A stretch of DNA of 64,000 bases from Bacteroidota bacterium (GCA_023386965.1 JAEWIR010000044.1:1-64000); one strand, 5' to 3'; shown: positions 34,190 to 44,469, counted from the stretch's first letter. Numbers and translations are program-made. The notes: a model not told the origin generated them from the letters alone.

Positions 34190-34483
34190 TTATGACGCTA
34201 ATTCTTTTTTCTTGATTAGCAGCTTTTTAGCTACTTCAGCACAAAGGTCCAAACTTTCCTCAAAACTGGAAGTGGTCTTCTTTACTACGATATCATCACC
34301 CGGAACTCCTAAAATAAGCTCTACTGTTTTGTTTTCCTTATCGGACTTATTTTCCACTTTCAGGAACACATTGGTCTCTATAATTTTGTCATAGTAGTTC
34401 TCCAGTTTATTCAGTTTTTTTTCAATATGGTCTTCAAGCGGTGCGTGGGGTGTCAGTCCTATAGACTGTACTGAAATTTTCAT
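34190..34483 (-). CDS. hpf: Ribosome hibernation-promoting factor, short form
   Basis: 97 residues, the short HPF/RaiA fold only (no C-terminal dimerisation domain). It begins M-K-I-S-V-Q-S-I-G-L-T and contains V-F-L-K-V-E-N and a basic K-K-L-L-I-K-K-K tail. It binds the 30S subunit at the decoding centre in stationary phase. Located 36 nt downstream of xerC on the same strand, as in many flavobacteria. Confidence 0.9.
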   Translation of the reverse strand: MKISVQSIGLTPHAPLEDHIEKKLNKLENYYDKIIETNVFLKVENKSDKENKTVELILGVPGDDIVVKKTTSSFEESLDLCAEVAKKLLIKKKELAS

Positions 34484-34519
34484 AATAACATTTTTTTAAT
34501 TATACATCTGAACTTATGT

Positions 34520-35398
34520 TCACTCATTCTTTATCGCTCTCGGGTGTGTGCTGTTGAACACTTTTTTAAGCTGTTCTATATTTGCCTGGGTATAAACCTG
34601 CGTAGAAGCCAGTGAGGAATGGCCAAGCAATTTCTTCACTTTTGAGATTTCCGCGCCGTTATCCAGGACATGTGTTGCAAAACTGTGCCTGAGTATGTGC
34701 GGACTCTTTTTCTTCTTAGCAGTTACCATACCAAGGTATCTATTAACCGTTGAATATACAAACTTTTCGCCCAGTTTTTTGCCTTTGGAGTTAACAAAGA
34801 AATATATTTCGTTTTGAATCAGAGGCTTCCTTATTTCCAGGTACTGCTGCATTTTCTCGCCCAACGCGGGTGAGATGGGAATGACTCTTTCTTTATTTCC
34901 TTTTCCTGTGACACGGAGTTCGGCAGTGGCAAGATTTACATTGCTAAGCAGCAGGCTGCACAATTCTGCCTTACGCATTCCGGTTTGGTAAAGTGTTTCA
35001 ATGATAAGATGGGAGAGCAGGTCCGGCAACTCCGCTGTAAGTGTGCGGAAGTCCTGCATTTCATCCTGAGACATTGGAATCTGTTTTTCAGGATAGAATT
35101 TGAGTGACTGTACGTTTTCCATGGGCGAAACCTTAATCTCGCCAATTTTAAGCAGGAAAAGGAAATAGGAGCGAAGGGTGGAAAGTTTTCGGTTGATGCT
35201 GCGTTTGGAGAGGCCGCTTTCGCTGAGGCTGACCATAAAGTTGCGGATCACTTTTTTGTCCGCTTGCGAGGTGTGCACGCTGCCTTCGGTTCGGAGGTGA
35301 AATTCCCGGAAGTCCGCAAGGTCTTTTTGGTAGCTTGTAAGTGTATGGGGAGAATACCGTTTTTCAAGCGAAATATGTTCAAGGAATTTACTGATCAT
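34520..35398 (-). CDS. xerC: Tyrosine recombinase XerC (chromosome dimer resolution type)
   Basis: 292 residues, the normal Xer length. N-terminal SAM-like domain (Y-S-P-H-T-L-T-S-Y), catalytic R142, K166, H234, R237, H260 and nucleophile Y269. With XerD it resolves chromosome dimers at dif. It is a housekeeping enzyme, located between rpsU and hpf, and it lacks the N-terminal extra domain of the recombinase at 2776-3861. A partner XerD gene is not in the window. Confidence 0.9.
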   Translation of the reverse strand: MISKFLEHISLEKRYSPHTLTSYQKDLADFREFHLRTEGSVHTSQADKKVIRNFMVSLSESGLSKRSINRKLSTLRSYFLFLLKIGEIKVSPMENVQSLKFYPEKQIPMSQDEMQDFRTLTAELPDLLSHLIIETLYQTGMRKAELCSLLLSNVNLATAELRVTGKGNKERVIPISPALGEKMQQYLEIRKPLIQNEIYFFVNSKGKKLGEKFVYSTVNRYLGMVTAKKKKSPHILRHSFATHVLDNGAEISKVKKLLGHSSLASTQVYTQANIEQLKKVFNSTHPRAIKNE

Positions 35399-35410
35399 GC
35401 CAGGATATTA

Positions 35411-35456
35411 AAAACAAAAAATCACCTTCCAAATATAACTGTTTGGAAAGTGATTT
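35411..35456 (-). terminator. Terminator after rpsU
   Basis: 15-bp stem with one mismatch (35419-35433 with 35442-35456), followed on the minus strand by TTTTTGTTTTT. It separates rpsU from xerC. Confidence 0.85.
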
Positions 35457-35477
35457 AGTATTTTGTAAGTAAAAATT

Positions 35478-35675
35478 TTAAGCCTGATCTTCTTTGCTGG
35501 CCTCTCTTTGTTTGTAGGCAGCTTTCAGTTTAGATTGTCTTAGTGTTACAGAAGGCTTGATGAACTGCTGTCTGCTTCTTAAAGCTCTAACAACACCTGT
35601 TTTATCAAATTTTCTTTTGTATTTTTTAAGTGCTCTGTCTATAGACTCGCCGTCTTTTACTGGGATAATTAACAT
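35478..35675 (-). CDS. rpsU: 30S ribosomal protein S21
   Basis: 65 residues, strongly basic: M-L-I-I-P-V-K-D-G-E-S-I-D-R-A-L-K-K-Y-K-R-K-F start region (shown in part), then R-S-R-Q-Q-F. In Bacteroidetes S21 takes part in burying the anti-Shine-Dalgarno end of 16S rRNA (established for the phylum). It has its own promoter and terminator. Confidence 0.96.
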   Translation of the reverse strand: MLIIPVKDGESIDRALKKYKRKFDKTGVVRALRSRQQFIKPSVTLRQSKLKAAYKQREASKEDQA

Positions 35676-35698
35676 AATTTACATCTCATTTTGGACTG

Positions 35699-35728
35699 CA
35701 AAAATAGAAATATTTTTATAACTGGCAA
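35699..35728 (-). promoter_or_regulatory. Promoter of rpsU
   Basis: TTG (complement of 35726-35728), 19-nt spacer and TATTTTTG (complement of 35699-35706) match the consensus; the -7 box ends 24 nt before the start codon. Confidence 0.78.
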
Positions 35729-35879
35729 ACTTAAAGGTGTGATAAAATGATATTTTAAAATTAATTAGTAATTTTATCCGATATAAATGAAGCTTATGAC
35801 CTTGTTTCAGTGCTTTGCCAACTTGAATTATGGCTGCATACTGCGACGGTTCGGGCTCCGTCCTTTACAATTTCTTATT

Positions 35880-38800
35880 ATGAAAAAACTTTTTCTACTG
35901 TTATATGTCCTGTCTGTTTGTGCATCCTTCTCCGGCCAAAGTAAGAGACAGGGAAGTGTTGCAGCTACTCCAACTTCTAAAAGCATGCTGGCGGGTGCAT
36001 TTATAGATGTTAATGCTGCCTCGTACACACAGAGTTCCTATTCGATACAGCAGCTTATAGAAAATGTACTGATCAGTGGCGGTGCCAACTGTGCGTCCAG
36101 TGTTTCAAATGTTGTGGTTTCACCGAACCTCGGAGTTACCAGTCCAAATAGGTCCTGGGGTTATTTTAATAAAGGTACAACGAACTTTCCGTTTAATGAA
36201 GGTGTAGTTCTCTCAACAGGATATGCACGTCAAACAGGGAATTTTTTTCAAAGTTGCGTGCTGGGTTCTGTAGACTGTCCCGCTGCCCTCGGTACCGGTG
36301 GTGATCCTGATCTTGCCGCAGCGCTGAGCGTTCCTAATGCGAGTTTGAATGATGCTACCTATATTCAGTTTGATTTCGTACCTGTCACTACTGAGATTAC
36401 TTTTAATTATATCTTCGCCTCAGAGGAATATGGGGGGAATTTCCCCTGCTCTTATACAGACGGATTTGCGCTTTTGCTTAAAAAAGTTACTGATCCTACC
36501 TATACCAATATGGCAGTGTTGCCCGGCGGTGGCGGACCAGTGAGCGTTACCAATATTCATCCCTTTATTTCCGCCTCCTGTCCTGCTGTAAACCAACAGT
36601 ACTATGCCGGAAACAACTCCGCAAATATAGAGACCAATTTTGCCGGCCGCACTGTTCCTTTAACGGCAAGTGCCACAGTCGTACCTGGTCAGACTTACCG
36701 CTTCAAAATGGTTTTAGCAGATTATGGAGACGGAAGTCATGATACCGGTGTTTTTTTGCAGGCTGGTTCCTTTAATATTGGTGTACAACTTACTGATCCC
36801 TCCGGTAATCCATTGCCGTCCAATATCAGTATTTGTGCAGGATCATCACAGGTTCTGAATGCAACTGTGCCTGTGGCGGGAGCTACTTACCAGTGGTATC
36901 TCAACGGTGCACCCATTTCCGGTGCCACAGCAAGTTCGTATACCGCGACTCAAGCGGGCGTGTACTCCGTGCAGGTTCAGGTTCCAAATTCTACTTGCCC
37001 GGGTTCCGCGGAGATCACAATTGCCACTCTTCCACCGCCGCAGGCGCTGGATGCAGCCCTGAGCGTATGTTCAGCCACGGCGAACGGAGTATTCAACCTG
37101 ACATCAGCGCAGCCCGCCATAAGTAATACACCGGGTGCTACATTCAAATATTATCTTTCGCTTGCAGATGCAACTGCCGGAAATACGAACACTATTGCCA
37201 ATCCCGCCGCACACACCTCAGCAGGAGGAACAGTTTATGTGAGAGTTACCGGCGCGCAATGCAGTGATATTGCTGAACTTACATTAACCGTAAATCCAAC
37301 GCCAACACCGCCTGTAATCACCGCCTCATCGACATTTATTTGTGGGTCAGCAGGGGTGACGTTAACTTCCAGCTATGCTACCGGAAATACATGGTCCAAT
37401 GGTGCTACTACGCAGACCATTACCGTAACCAGCCCCGGAACTTATACAGTTACGCACAATTCAGGAGCCTGTACGAGTGCTCCGGCCTCGGTAGTCATTA
37501 CAGCGGCCACCAATCCTAATGTGCAGATCACCGGAAACCTCGCCTTTTGTCAGGGAGGCTCTACCACACTTACCGCTACCGCCACCGGTACGGGAAATAC
37601 TTTTCTCTGGTCTACAGGGGCTACGACACCAAATATCACTGTTTCCACCGGCGGAACTTACACGGTTACTGTAACTACTTCGCAGAACTGTCAGTACACA
37701 CAATCCGTCACAGTGCAGGCAGATACGCCGCCTGTGGCACAGGGCTCCAGTCTCAGCATTTGTTCAGGGGCGGCAACGGGTACTTTTGACCTGACATCGG
37801 CACAGCCCAGCATAAGCACTACACCAGGTGTGGCTTTCAGTTATTATGTAAACCAGACGGATGCGAATGCGGGTAATACGAATACCATCGGTGCACCGGC
37901 AACTTATGTGTCCGGTTCAGCTACCATCTATGTGCGGGTAACCAGCGGAAGCTGTGCTGTAGTCGTTCCGCTCCAGCTGACGGTGAGTCAAACGGTAGTT
38001 CCCACAATAACTGCCTCTTCCACTGTTATTTGCGGCACAGGAAGTGTAACGCTCACCTCAAACTTTGCCACCGGTAATACCTGGTCTACGGGGGCAACCA
38101 CACAGTCCATTACCGTAACTGCGCCCGGCACCTACACTTTGACAAATACCTCAGGAAACTGTACCGGAGCGCCCGCCTCGGTGACTATTACAGGTAATGC
38201 AGATCCTAATGTGCAGATTACCGGAAATACAGCTTTCTGTGCGGGCAGCTCAACGACCTTAACAGCAACAGCAAACGGAACAGGGAATACTTTCCTTTGG
38301 TCCAACGGTGCTACTACCGCGACAACTACAGTTAACACTGCCGGAACGTATACTGTAACGGTAACCACACCCGGCAACTGTCAGTTTACTCAGTCGGTCA
38401 CAGTAACGCAGAATCCGGTGCCGGTAGCTCAAAATGCAGCGCTGAGCACCTGTTCACCAACCACGACATTCACCTTTGACCTCACCTCTGCCCAACCGGC
38501 AATCAGTACACAGGCTGGGGTAACATTTACCTACTATACCAATGTAGCCGATGCCAACGCAAGCAATACCAATAATATTACGGCACCTGCTACTTATAAC
38601 TCGGGAACAGCCACTATTTATGTTCGTGTAAGCAATGCGAATTGTGCGGTAGTCGTACAGCTTCAGCTTACGGTAACCGTAACACCGGCTCCTGTGATTA
38701 CACAGTCGGCGCCAGCGATTTGCGGTACTACACCGGTTGTGCTTACATCCAACTACGCCACTGGTAATGTTTGGTCTACAGGCGCAACTACGCAGTCCAT

Positions 38801-40280
38801 CACCGTAACCACACCCGGAACTTATTCACTGACAGTGGCAAACGGAGCATGTACCAGTCAGGCTATTTCGGTAAACATTGTTCAGAACAATGATCCTAAT
38901 GTCCAGATTACGGGCAACCTTTCATTCTGTCCGGGTGCCAATACTACCCTTACAGCAAATGTAACAGGTACGGGACATACGTTCCTGTGGTCCAACGGAT
39001 CTGCAGCTCAGTCTACGGTAGTGAACACGGCAGGAACTTATACGGTTACGGTTACGACTCCGGCGGGCTGTCAGTATACAGCCAGTGCTACAGTTACTAC
39101 TGACGCACCAATTAACATCAATATTGCCCAGCCCGCGCAGATCACCTGTACCAATCCCTCGATTACGCTTAATGCATCAGCCTCCACTTTCCAGGCAGGT
39201 GCTACCATATTGTGGACGGCCTCGGCAGGCGGAAACATTGTGTCGGGAGCCAACACTCTGACACCCGTAGTTAATGAGGGCGGAAATTATACACTTACAA
39301 TTACCAATAATTTCGGCAACAACTGCAGTCAGCAGCAAACAGTTACCGTGGTCGAAAATAACCTTCCACCTGTAATTACACTTACGGCCAACGATATGAA
39401 TATCTGCGCCGGTGAACCTGTTACTTTAACAGCCTCAGGTGCTCAGGAGTATACCTGGACAGGTTTGCCCGGGTCCGGTAATACGCAGATTGTATCGCCA
39501 ACTGTAACCACTACCTATACTGTTACCGGTATCGGTGCCAACGGTTGCCAGGGTACAGTGGCAAATATTACAATCACCGTAGTACCGGCCATTACTTCAA
39601 CACTGGAAGATGTTCAGTTCTGTGAAGGTCTTAGCGAGGTGCTTGATGCAGGTTCGGGACCGAACTATACTTATCTTTGGAGTACCGGTGCCACCAGCCA
39701 GACCATTACGGTAGATACTCCGGGAACCTATACAGTAACCATCAATAACGGGGTTTGTTCACAAACCTTCAGCGCCAATGCTTCCTTTACACCGCTTGTA
39801 GAGGTGAAAGAAATTGTATACGAAAGCAATACGCTGACAGTTATTGTTGATGATCCAAGTCCGAATCTTGAATTCTCCATTGATAACGGTCTGACCTGGC
39901 AGTCATCCAATATTTTCGCAAACATTCTGCGGAATACCACTTACTTTATCTCCGTGCGTTATAAGGATCAAACCTGCTTCGGAACAGTGGAATACCTAAC
40001 GTTCTTTATAGGTAATGCCATCACTCCAAATGGCGACGGCATCAATGATCATATCGATTTCACAGGTGTAAGCAAGTATAAGAACTTCAGTGCCTCCATT
40101 CACGACAGATACGGTAAGGAGGTCTTCCGGTCGTCACCATCCAGAACGGTGTGGACAGGGAATTATACCAACTTTAAGGTTGGCACCGATACGTACTGGT
40201 ACAAAGTTACCTGGACCGATCCAATCACTCAGAAACCGGTGCTCAGAACAGGATGGATACTGGTGAAGAACAGAGATTAG
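35880..40280 (+). CDS. Giant T9SS type-B protein with choice-of-anchor L domain and repeated Ig-like modules
   Basis: 1466 residues from the ATG at 35880, where a signal peptide starts (M-K-K-L-F-L-L-L ... F-S-G-Q); the frame is open upstream to 35787 without protein character. Residues ~78-303 form a choice-of-anchor L domain (F-N-Y-I-F-A-S-E-E-Y). An Ig-like module (~310-385) precedes three tandem ~230-residue units, each with a D-L-T-S-A-Q-P segment, an F-x-W-S-x-G-A-T-T motif and paired cysteines. More Ig-like modules follow. From ~1378 the C-terminus reads N-A-I-T-P-N-G-D-G-I-N-D, the gliding-associated/T9SS type-B signal. Probably a surface adhesin; no catalytic motif seen. Confidence 0.9.
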   Translation: MKKLFLLLYVLSVCASFSGQSKRQGSVAATPTSKSMLAGAFIDVNAASYTQSSYSIQQLIENVLISGGANCASSVSNVVVSPNLGVTSPNRSWGYFNKGTTNFPFNEGVVLSTGYARQTGNFFQSCVLGSVDCPAALGTGGDPDLAAALSVPNASLNDATYIQFDFVPVTTEITFNYIFASEEYGGNFPCSYTDGFALLLKKVTDPTYTNMAVLPGGGGPVSVTNIHPFISASCPAVNQQYYAGNNSANIETNFAGRTVPLTASATVVPGQTYRFKMVLADYGDGSHDTGVFLQAGSFNIGVQLTDPSGNPLPSNISICAGSSQVLNATVPVAGATYQWYLNGAPISGATASSYTATQAGVYSVQVQVPNSTCPGSAEITIATLPPPQALDAALSVCSATANGVFNLTSAQPAISNTPGATFKYYLSLADATAGNTNTIANPAAHTSAGGTVYVRVTGAQCSDIAELTLTVNPTPTPPVITASSTFICGSAGVTLTSSYATGNTWSNGATTQTITVTSPGTYTVTHNSGACTSAPASVVITAATNPNVQITGNLAFCQGGSTTLTATATGTGNTFLWSTGATTPNITVSTGGTYTVTVTTSQNCQYTQSVTVQADTPPVAQGSSLSICSGAATGTFDLTSAQPSISTTPGVAFSYYVNQTDANAGNTNTIGAPATYVSGSATIYVRVTSGSCAVVVPLQLTVSQTVVPTITASSTVICGTGSVTLTSNFATGNTWSTGATTQSITVTAPGTYTLTNTSGNCTGAPASVTITGNADPNVQITGNTAFCAGSSTTLTATANGTGNTFLWSNGATTATTTVNTAGTYTVTVTTPGNCQFTQSVTVTQNPVPVAQNAALSTCSPTTTFTFDLTSAQPAISTQAGVTFTYYTNVADANASNTNNITAPATYNSGTATIYVRVSNANCAVVVQLQLTVTVTPAPVITQSAPAICGTTPVVLTSNYATGNVWSTGATTQSITVTTPGTYSLTVANGACTSQAISVNIVQNNDPNVQITGNLSFCPGANTTLTANVTGTGHTFLWSNGSAAQSTVVNTAGTYTVTVTTPAGCQYTASATVTTDAPININIAQPAQITCTNPSITLNASASTFQAGATILWTASAGGNIVSGANTLTPVVNEGGNYTLTITNNFGNNCSQQQTVTVVENNLPPVITLTANDMNICAGEPVTLTASGAQEYTWTGLPGSGNTQIVSPTVTTTYTVTGIGANGCQGTVANITITVVPAITSTLEDVQFCEGLSEVLDAGSGPNYTYLWSTGATSQTITVDTPGTYTVTINNGVCSQTFSANASFTPLVEVKEIVYESNTLTVIVDDPSPNLEFSIDNGLTWQSSNIFANILRNTTYFISVRYKDQTCFGTVEYLTFFIGNAITPNGDGINDHIDFTGVSKYKNFSASIHDRYGKEVFRSSPSRTVWTGNYTNFKVGTDTYWYKVTWTDPITQKPVLRTGWILVKNRD
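37033..39100 (+). repeat. Three tandem ~690-nt coding repeats
   Basis: Units begin near 37033, 37726 and 38413, spacing 693 and 687 nt. Each encodes a segment starting L-S-x-C-S/T and ending with a T-V-T-V-T-T strand, including N-T-F-L-W-S. Codons differ at many third positions, so copies are not recent. Confidence 0.82.
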
Positions 40281-40294
40281 AATATTTTGCACAG

Positions 40295-40318
40295 GCCGCG
40301 TGAGAACGCGGCTTTTTT
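40295..40318 (+). terminator. Terminator after the type-B T9SS gene
   Basis: Perfect 7-bp GC-rich stem (40295-40301 with 40306-40312), GAGA loop and TTTTTT, 14 nt after the stop and just before the ssrA promoter. Confidence 0.9.
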
Positions 40319-40359
40319 ATGCCGTAATGTCAGTTTATTATTTTGGAATAAAATTTTCA

Positions 40360-40367
40360 TATCTTTG
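40360..40367 (+). promoter_or_regulatory. -7 promoter element of ssrA
   Basis: TATCTTTG matches TANNTTTG exactly and ends 11 nt before the mature tmRNA 5' end. A TTG is present but only 14 nt upstream, closer than usual. Confidence 0.6.
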
Positions 40368-40378
40368 CAGTCTTATCT

Positions 40379-40773
40379 GGGGTTGACTGGTTTCGACAGC
40401 AAGATCAATGGGTAAGTAAGCATGCAGAGAACCGTAGCGCGATCTCTTTAATCCCTTGCTACACAATTTTAACTGGCGACCAAGAGTTTGCTCTTGCTGC
40501 TTAATCCGAATCATAGTAAGATTAGCGTTCTCCCGAAGACAGTAAGGAGGCAAGATATCCCACAGAAGTTCTGTTTCGCGACGTCTGAATCCGGGGTATA
40601 GCAATGCGGAAATAAGGCTTTGGAAGCTTCGGCCAAAGCACGAAAAATTTAGAAGCTAAGTCGGAAATTGGGTGTCTGTTCTCTGTTTCCGGTCGAAAAC
40701 CAAAAGCAGAATAAGCATGTAGAAATCTTATGTGTTGCTTGTTTGGACGAGGGTTCGAATCCCTCCAACTCCA
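40379..40773 (+). ncRNA. ssrA: Transfer-messenger RNA (tmRNA)
   Basis: The 5' end GGGGTTGACTGGTTTCGAC and the 3' end with T-arm G-A-G-G-G-T-T-C-G-A-A-T-C-C-C-T-C form the tRNA-like domain; the acceptor pairs GGGGTTG with CAACTCC. The internal reading frame 40475-40504 encodes the tag GDQEFALAA followed by TAA. The tag ending A-L-A-A is the usual degradation signal. With SmpB it rescues stalled ribosomes. CCA is not encoded. Confidence 0.95.
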
Positions 40774-40786
40774 CATTTTAAAATGT

Positions 40787-40818
40787 AACCACCTTGTTTT
40801 GAGGCGGTTATTTTTTTT
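40787..40818 (+). terminator. Terminator of ssrA
   Basis: 9-bp stem with one mismatch (40787-40795 with 40801-40809) followed by a run of eight T. Confidence 0.8.
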
Positions 40819-40914
40819 GTTTGAACTTTACAGTTCCCTGATTTAAGATCAGAATAATCTTTACCGATGTATTTTTTAAGTTTATCTGCAGTGTAATTTC
40901 TTATTTGAGGTGCA

Positions 40915-41215
40915 AGTAAGTAATAAATACAAAATTTGGTCAGGAAAACCTTCACAGAGCTTGATGTTTATGGCTATTGGCAGACCGCTATTAGCTAAAC
41001 GCAATCGACCAATTGCTTTTACCGCCTTCCCGGTATTCCACAACCACATATTGGCTTCTGTGCTTGCATTTGAAGTAACACTTCCGGTTGCCAAACCTGC
41101 CGAAAGATGCAAACGCGGTATTTTCCAGTGTGAAATGTAAACCTTCACAAGGTTGCATTGGGCAAAGTGCATCAGACTAGATCGGCTCGGAACGGTTGAT
41201 TCAGACCGCATGGGA
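40915..41215. repeat. Conserved non-coding intergenic repeat (candidate)
   Basis: No credible gene lies between the ssrA terminator and mazF (40819-41454). The first part contains a direct repeat AAACCTTCACA at 40946-40956 and 41139-41149. Conceptual translations of its minus strand resemble short hypothetical proteins that I recall being annotated in many flavobacterial genomes. Such recurrence without protein character suggests a dispersed non-coding element. An open minus-strand frame (40882-41391) has no recognisable domain or start context and is not called as a gene. Confidence 0.4.
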
Positions 41216-41229
41216 TTCGGGAACCCAAG

Positions 41230-41338
41230 CCCATAGCCCTGATCGCAGCGGCTACCCCATAGTGAAGCTGCGGACAGCGAGGAACGAGCCGGGAGCAGCT
41301 GAGCGGAGAGTAATAGCGGAGAGCAGGTTCCCGGCTCC
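41230..41338 (+). ncRNA. Structured RNA candidate resembling the Flavo-1 motif
   Basis: The segment has A-G-C-C-C-T-G-A-T-C-G-C-A-G-C-G-G near its start (41235-41251) and A-G-C-G-G-A-G-A-G-C-A-G-G near its end (41315-41327). This pair of purine-rich boxes recurs in intergenic regions of flavobacteria, and I associate it with the Rfam Flavo-1 motif. CCTG and CAGG can pair to close the element, and GGGAGC/GCTCCC-type pairing is possible within. The Rfam assignment is from memory and unverified. Confidence 0.35.
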
Positions 41339-41368
41339 AAAAAAAATCCGTTCAGGTGGATCTGAACG
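41338..41368 (-). terminator. Terminator after mazF
   Basis: CGTTCAG/CTGAACG stem (41349-41355 with 41362-41368), followed on the minus strand by eight T. It lies 87 nt past the mazF stop. Confidence 0.75.
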
Positions 41369-41454
41369 CAGTTTCTTTGCATTATGCTCAAGATTATTTG
41401 CCGTTAAGTCTAAAACTAGTTGCGTAGGGATATTGCCGGCCCAGAAAGAAGATT

Positions 41455-41778
41455 TTAATCTATAAAAGTTTCTTTTAGCACTGCTTTTACTTCCACGATT
41501 TCCTTTTCAGACAGTTCTCCCAAAATTTTAATTATTCTCTGCCTGTCCACTGTTCGGATCTGATCCAATACAATCCACCTTTTTTTCTTATCGTGTTTAA
41601 TGAGTACTCTTGTAGGATAAGATTTGTCATTGCTTGTCATTGGCGCAATTACAATTGTGCGCAAAAACTTATTCATTTCGTTGGGTGAGAGGATGATGCA
41701 TGGACGGGTTTTCGACATTTCGCTTCCCACCGTGGGATCAAGATTGATCAAAACAATCTGATATTGCTTTAAATCCAT
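41455..41778 (-). CDS. mazF: MazF/PemK-family toxin (mRNA interferase)
   Basis: 107 residues. The fold begins Y-Q-I-V-L-I-N-L-D-P-T-V-G-S-E-M and has K-T-R-P-C-I-I-L-S-P, I-A-P-M-T-S and the V-L-D-Q-I-R-T-V-D segment typical of MazF/PemK. It cleaves mRNA at short recognition sequences unless bound by the antitoxin. Its start overlaps the antitoxin stop by 10 nt, a standard toxin-antitoxin arrangement. The recognition sequence cannot be predicted. Confidence 0.9.
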   Translation of the reverse strand: MDLKQYQIVLINLDPTVGSEMSKTRPCIILSPNEMNKFLRTIVIAPMTSNDKSYPTRVLIKHDKKKRWIVLDQIRTVDRQRIIKILGELSEKEIVEVKAVLKETFID

Positions 41779-42014
41779 TCTTCAGGGTTTTCATCTTCAA
41801 ACACATCATCGATTAAAAGCTCATCATCACAGTTCTCGTGCATTTTTTTGAAGGCTTTTTCCCAATCTTTGCGCGGCTCTTTCTTTGGCTTGAGAATGAT
41901 GTACCCTCTCTCAAGAATAAGTTCAACTTTATCAGTAATATTATATTTTTCCAAAAGAGTCTTCGATAACCGAATTCCTTTAGAATTTCCTATTGATATA
42001 ACTGAAACATCCAT
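41769..42014 (-). CDS. mazE: MazE/AbrB-type antitoxin
   Basis: 81 residues starting at the ATG at 42014 (M-D-V-S-V-I-S-I-G-N-S-K-G-I-R-L). The frame stays open to 42128 but the upstream part lacks the swapped-hairpin character. Residues 1-50 form the SpoVT/AbrB DNA-binding hairpin; residues ~50-81 are acidic (D-D-E-L-L-I-D-D) and should wrap the toxin. It represses the operon and neutralises MazF. Confidence 0.85.
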   Translation of the reverse strand: MDVSVISIGNSKGIRLSKTLLEKYNITDKVELILERGYIILKPKKEPRKDWEKAFKKMHENCDDELLIDDVFEDENPEEWI

Positions 42015-42226
42015 AATCTTACTGTTTGTGATTACAAAGTTATTACTTTTGTTTAATGCTGCAAATTTAATTTCCAAATAAATGTGGGGGGGTAACTGAT
42101 TTAAAGAGTGAATATTATAAATAAACAAAAATTCCGTTCAGGACAAAGTTTTGGTGCATATGGCTATTGGCTGATGGCTATTGGCTCAAAGCAAGGGGTC
42201 AAAATCGATTACATCATTCCCGACTC

Positions 42227-42260
42227 AAAAAAAACTCCGCTCAGAAAAATCTGAACGGAG
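42227..42260 (-). terminator. Distal terminator of the groEL transcript (copy 1)
   Basis: CTCCGCTCAG pairs with CTGAACGGAG (42235-42244 with 42251-42260, one mismatch), followed on the minus strand by eight T. It lies in repeat copy 1. Confidence 0.85.
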
Positions 42261-42337
42261 CGTTATTGCATATGGCTATTGGCTGATAGCTTTGGCTCAA
42301 AGCAAGCGGCCAAAATCTATTGCATCTTTCCCGGCTC

Positions 42338-42372
42338 AAAAAAACTCCGCCCAGAAAAAAATCTGAACGGAG
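42338..42372 (-). terminator. Proximal terminator of the groEL transcript (copy 2)
   Basis: CTCCGCCCAG with CTGAACGGAG (42345-42354 with 42363-42372, two imperfect pairs), followed on the minus strand by seven T. It lies 62 nt after the groEL stop. Confidence 0.85.
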
Positions 42373-42433
42373 CGTTATTGCATATGGTTATTTGCTGATT
42401 GCTATTGGCTAAAAGCCAGTGGCCAAAAGCTTA

Positions 42434-44104
<1,671 letters not shown>

Positions 44105-44111
<7 letters not shown>

Positions 44112-44461
44112 GGATTTAACTTTTCTTTTAAATTGAAAATTTTGCTTTTGATATTGTTTACTTTCTCAAGTAACTGAGTTGATATTAATGCATCAATTAA
44201 ACTCAGGTCCCTGCAAAGTATAATCAAATATTCAGTTTCGGAGGCTGAGCCTAAGGCAATATTAAGAAATTGATTAAACTCCCGGTCGGAATTTCTCCCG
44301 CATCCTTCACTGATATTTGTGGGAATTGAAGTGCAGGCCCTTCGTAGTTGCGAAGTAATGTTAAACTGTTCTTCTTTGGGAAATGTCCCGCTAATTGAAT
44401 ACAGTTCCAGAACGAGATTATGACTTAATTGCCAAACTTCATATTTCGTGAAATTTCTCAT
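44105..44461 (-). CDS. Four-helix-bundle protein (S23 / rRNA intervening-sequence family)
   Basis: 118 residues. It opens with F-T-K-Y-E-V-W-Q-L-S-H and contains F-P-K-E-E-Q-F-N-I-T-S-Q-L-R-R-A, then I-P-T-N-I-S-E-G-C-G-R-N and the closing leucine/glutamate helix. These motifs are diagnostic for the S23/IVP four-helix-bundle family. The family includes proteins coded in 23S rRNA intervening sequences and the Avd accessory factor of diversity-generating retroelements; the biochemical role of stand-alone copies is unknown. It sits on the coding strand between groES and groEL, with hairpin repeats on both sides, so it looks like an inserted element transcribed with groESL. Confidence 0.9.
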
Positions 44462-44469
44462 CGCATACT

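Noticed and set aside
40338..40955. Several minus-strand frames over ssrA
   Set aside because: They run antisense to the tmRNA, whose two ends and tag frame are unambiguous.
40882..41391. 169-codon minus-strand frame
   Set aside because: No domain or credible start, crosses a terminator and a structured RNA candidate; treated as non-coding repeat.
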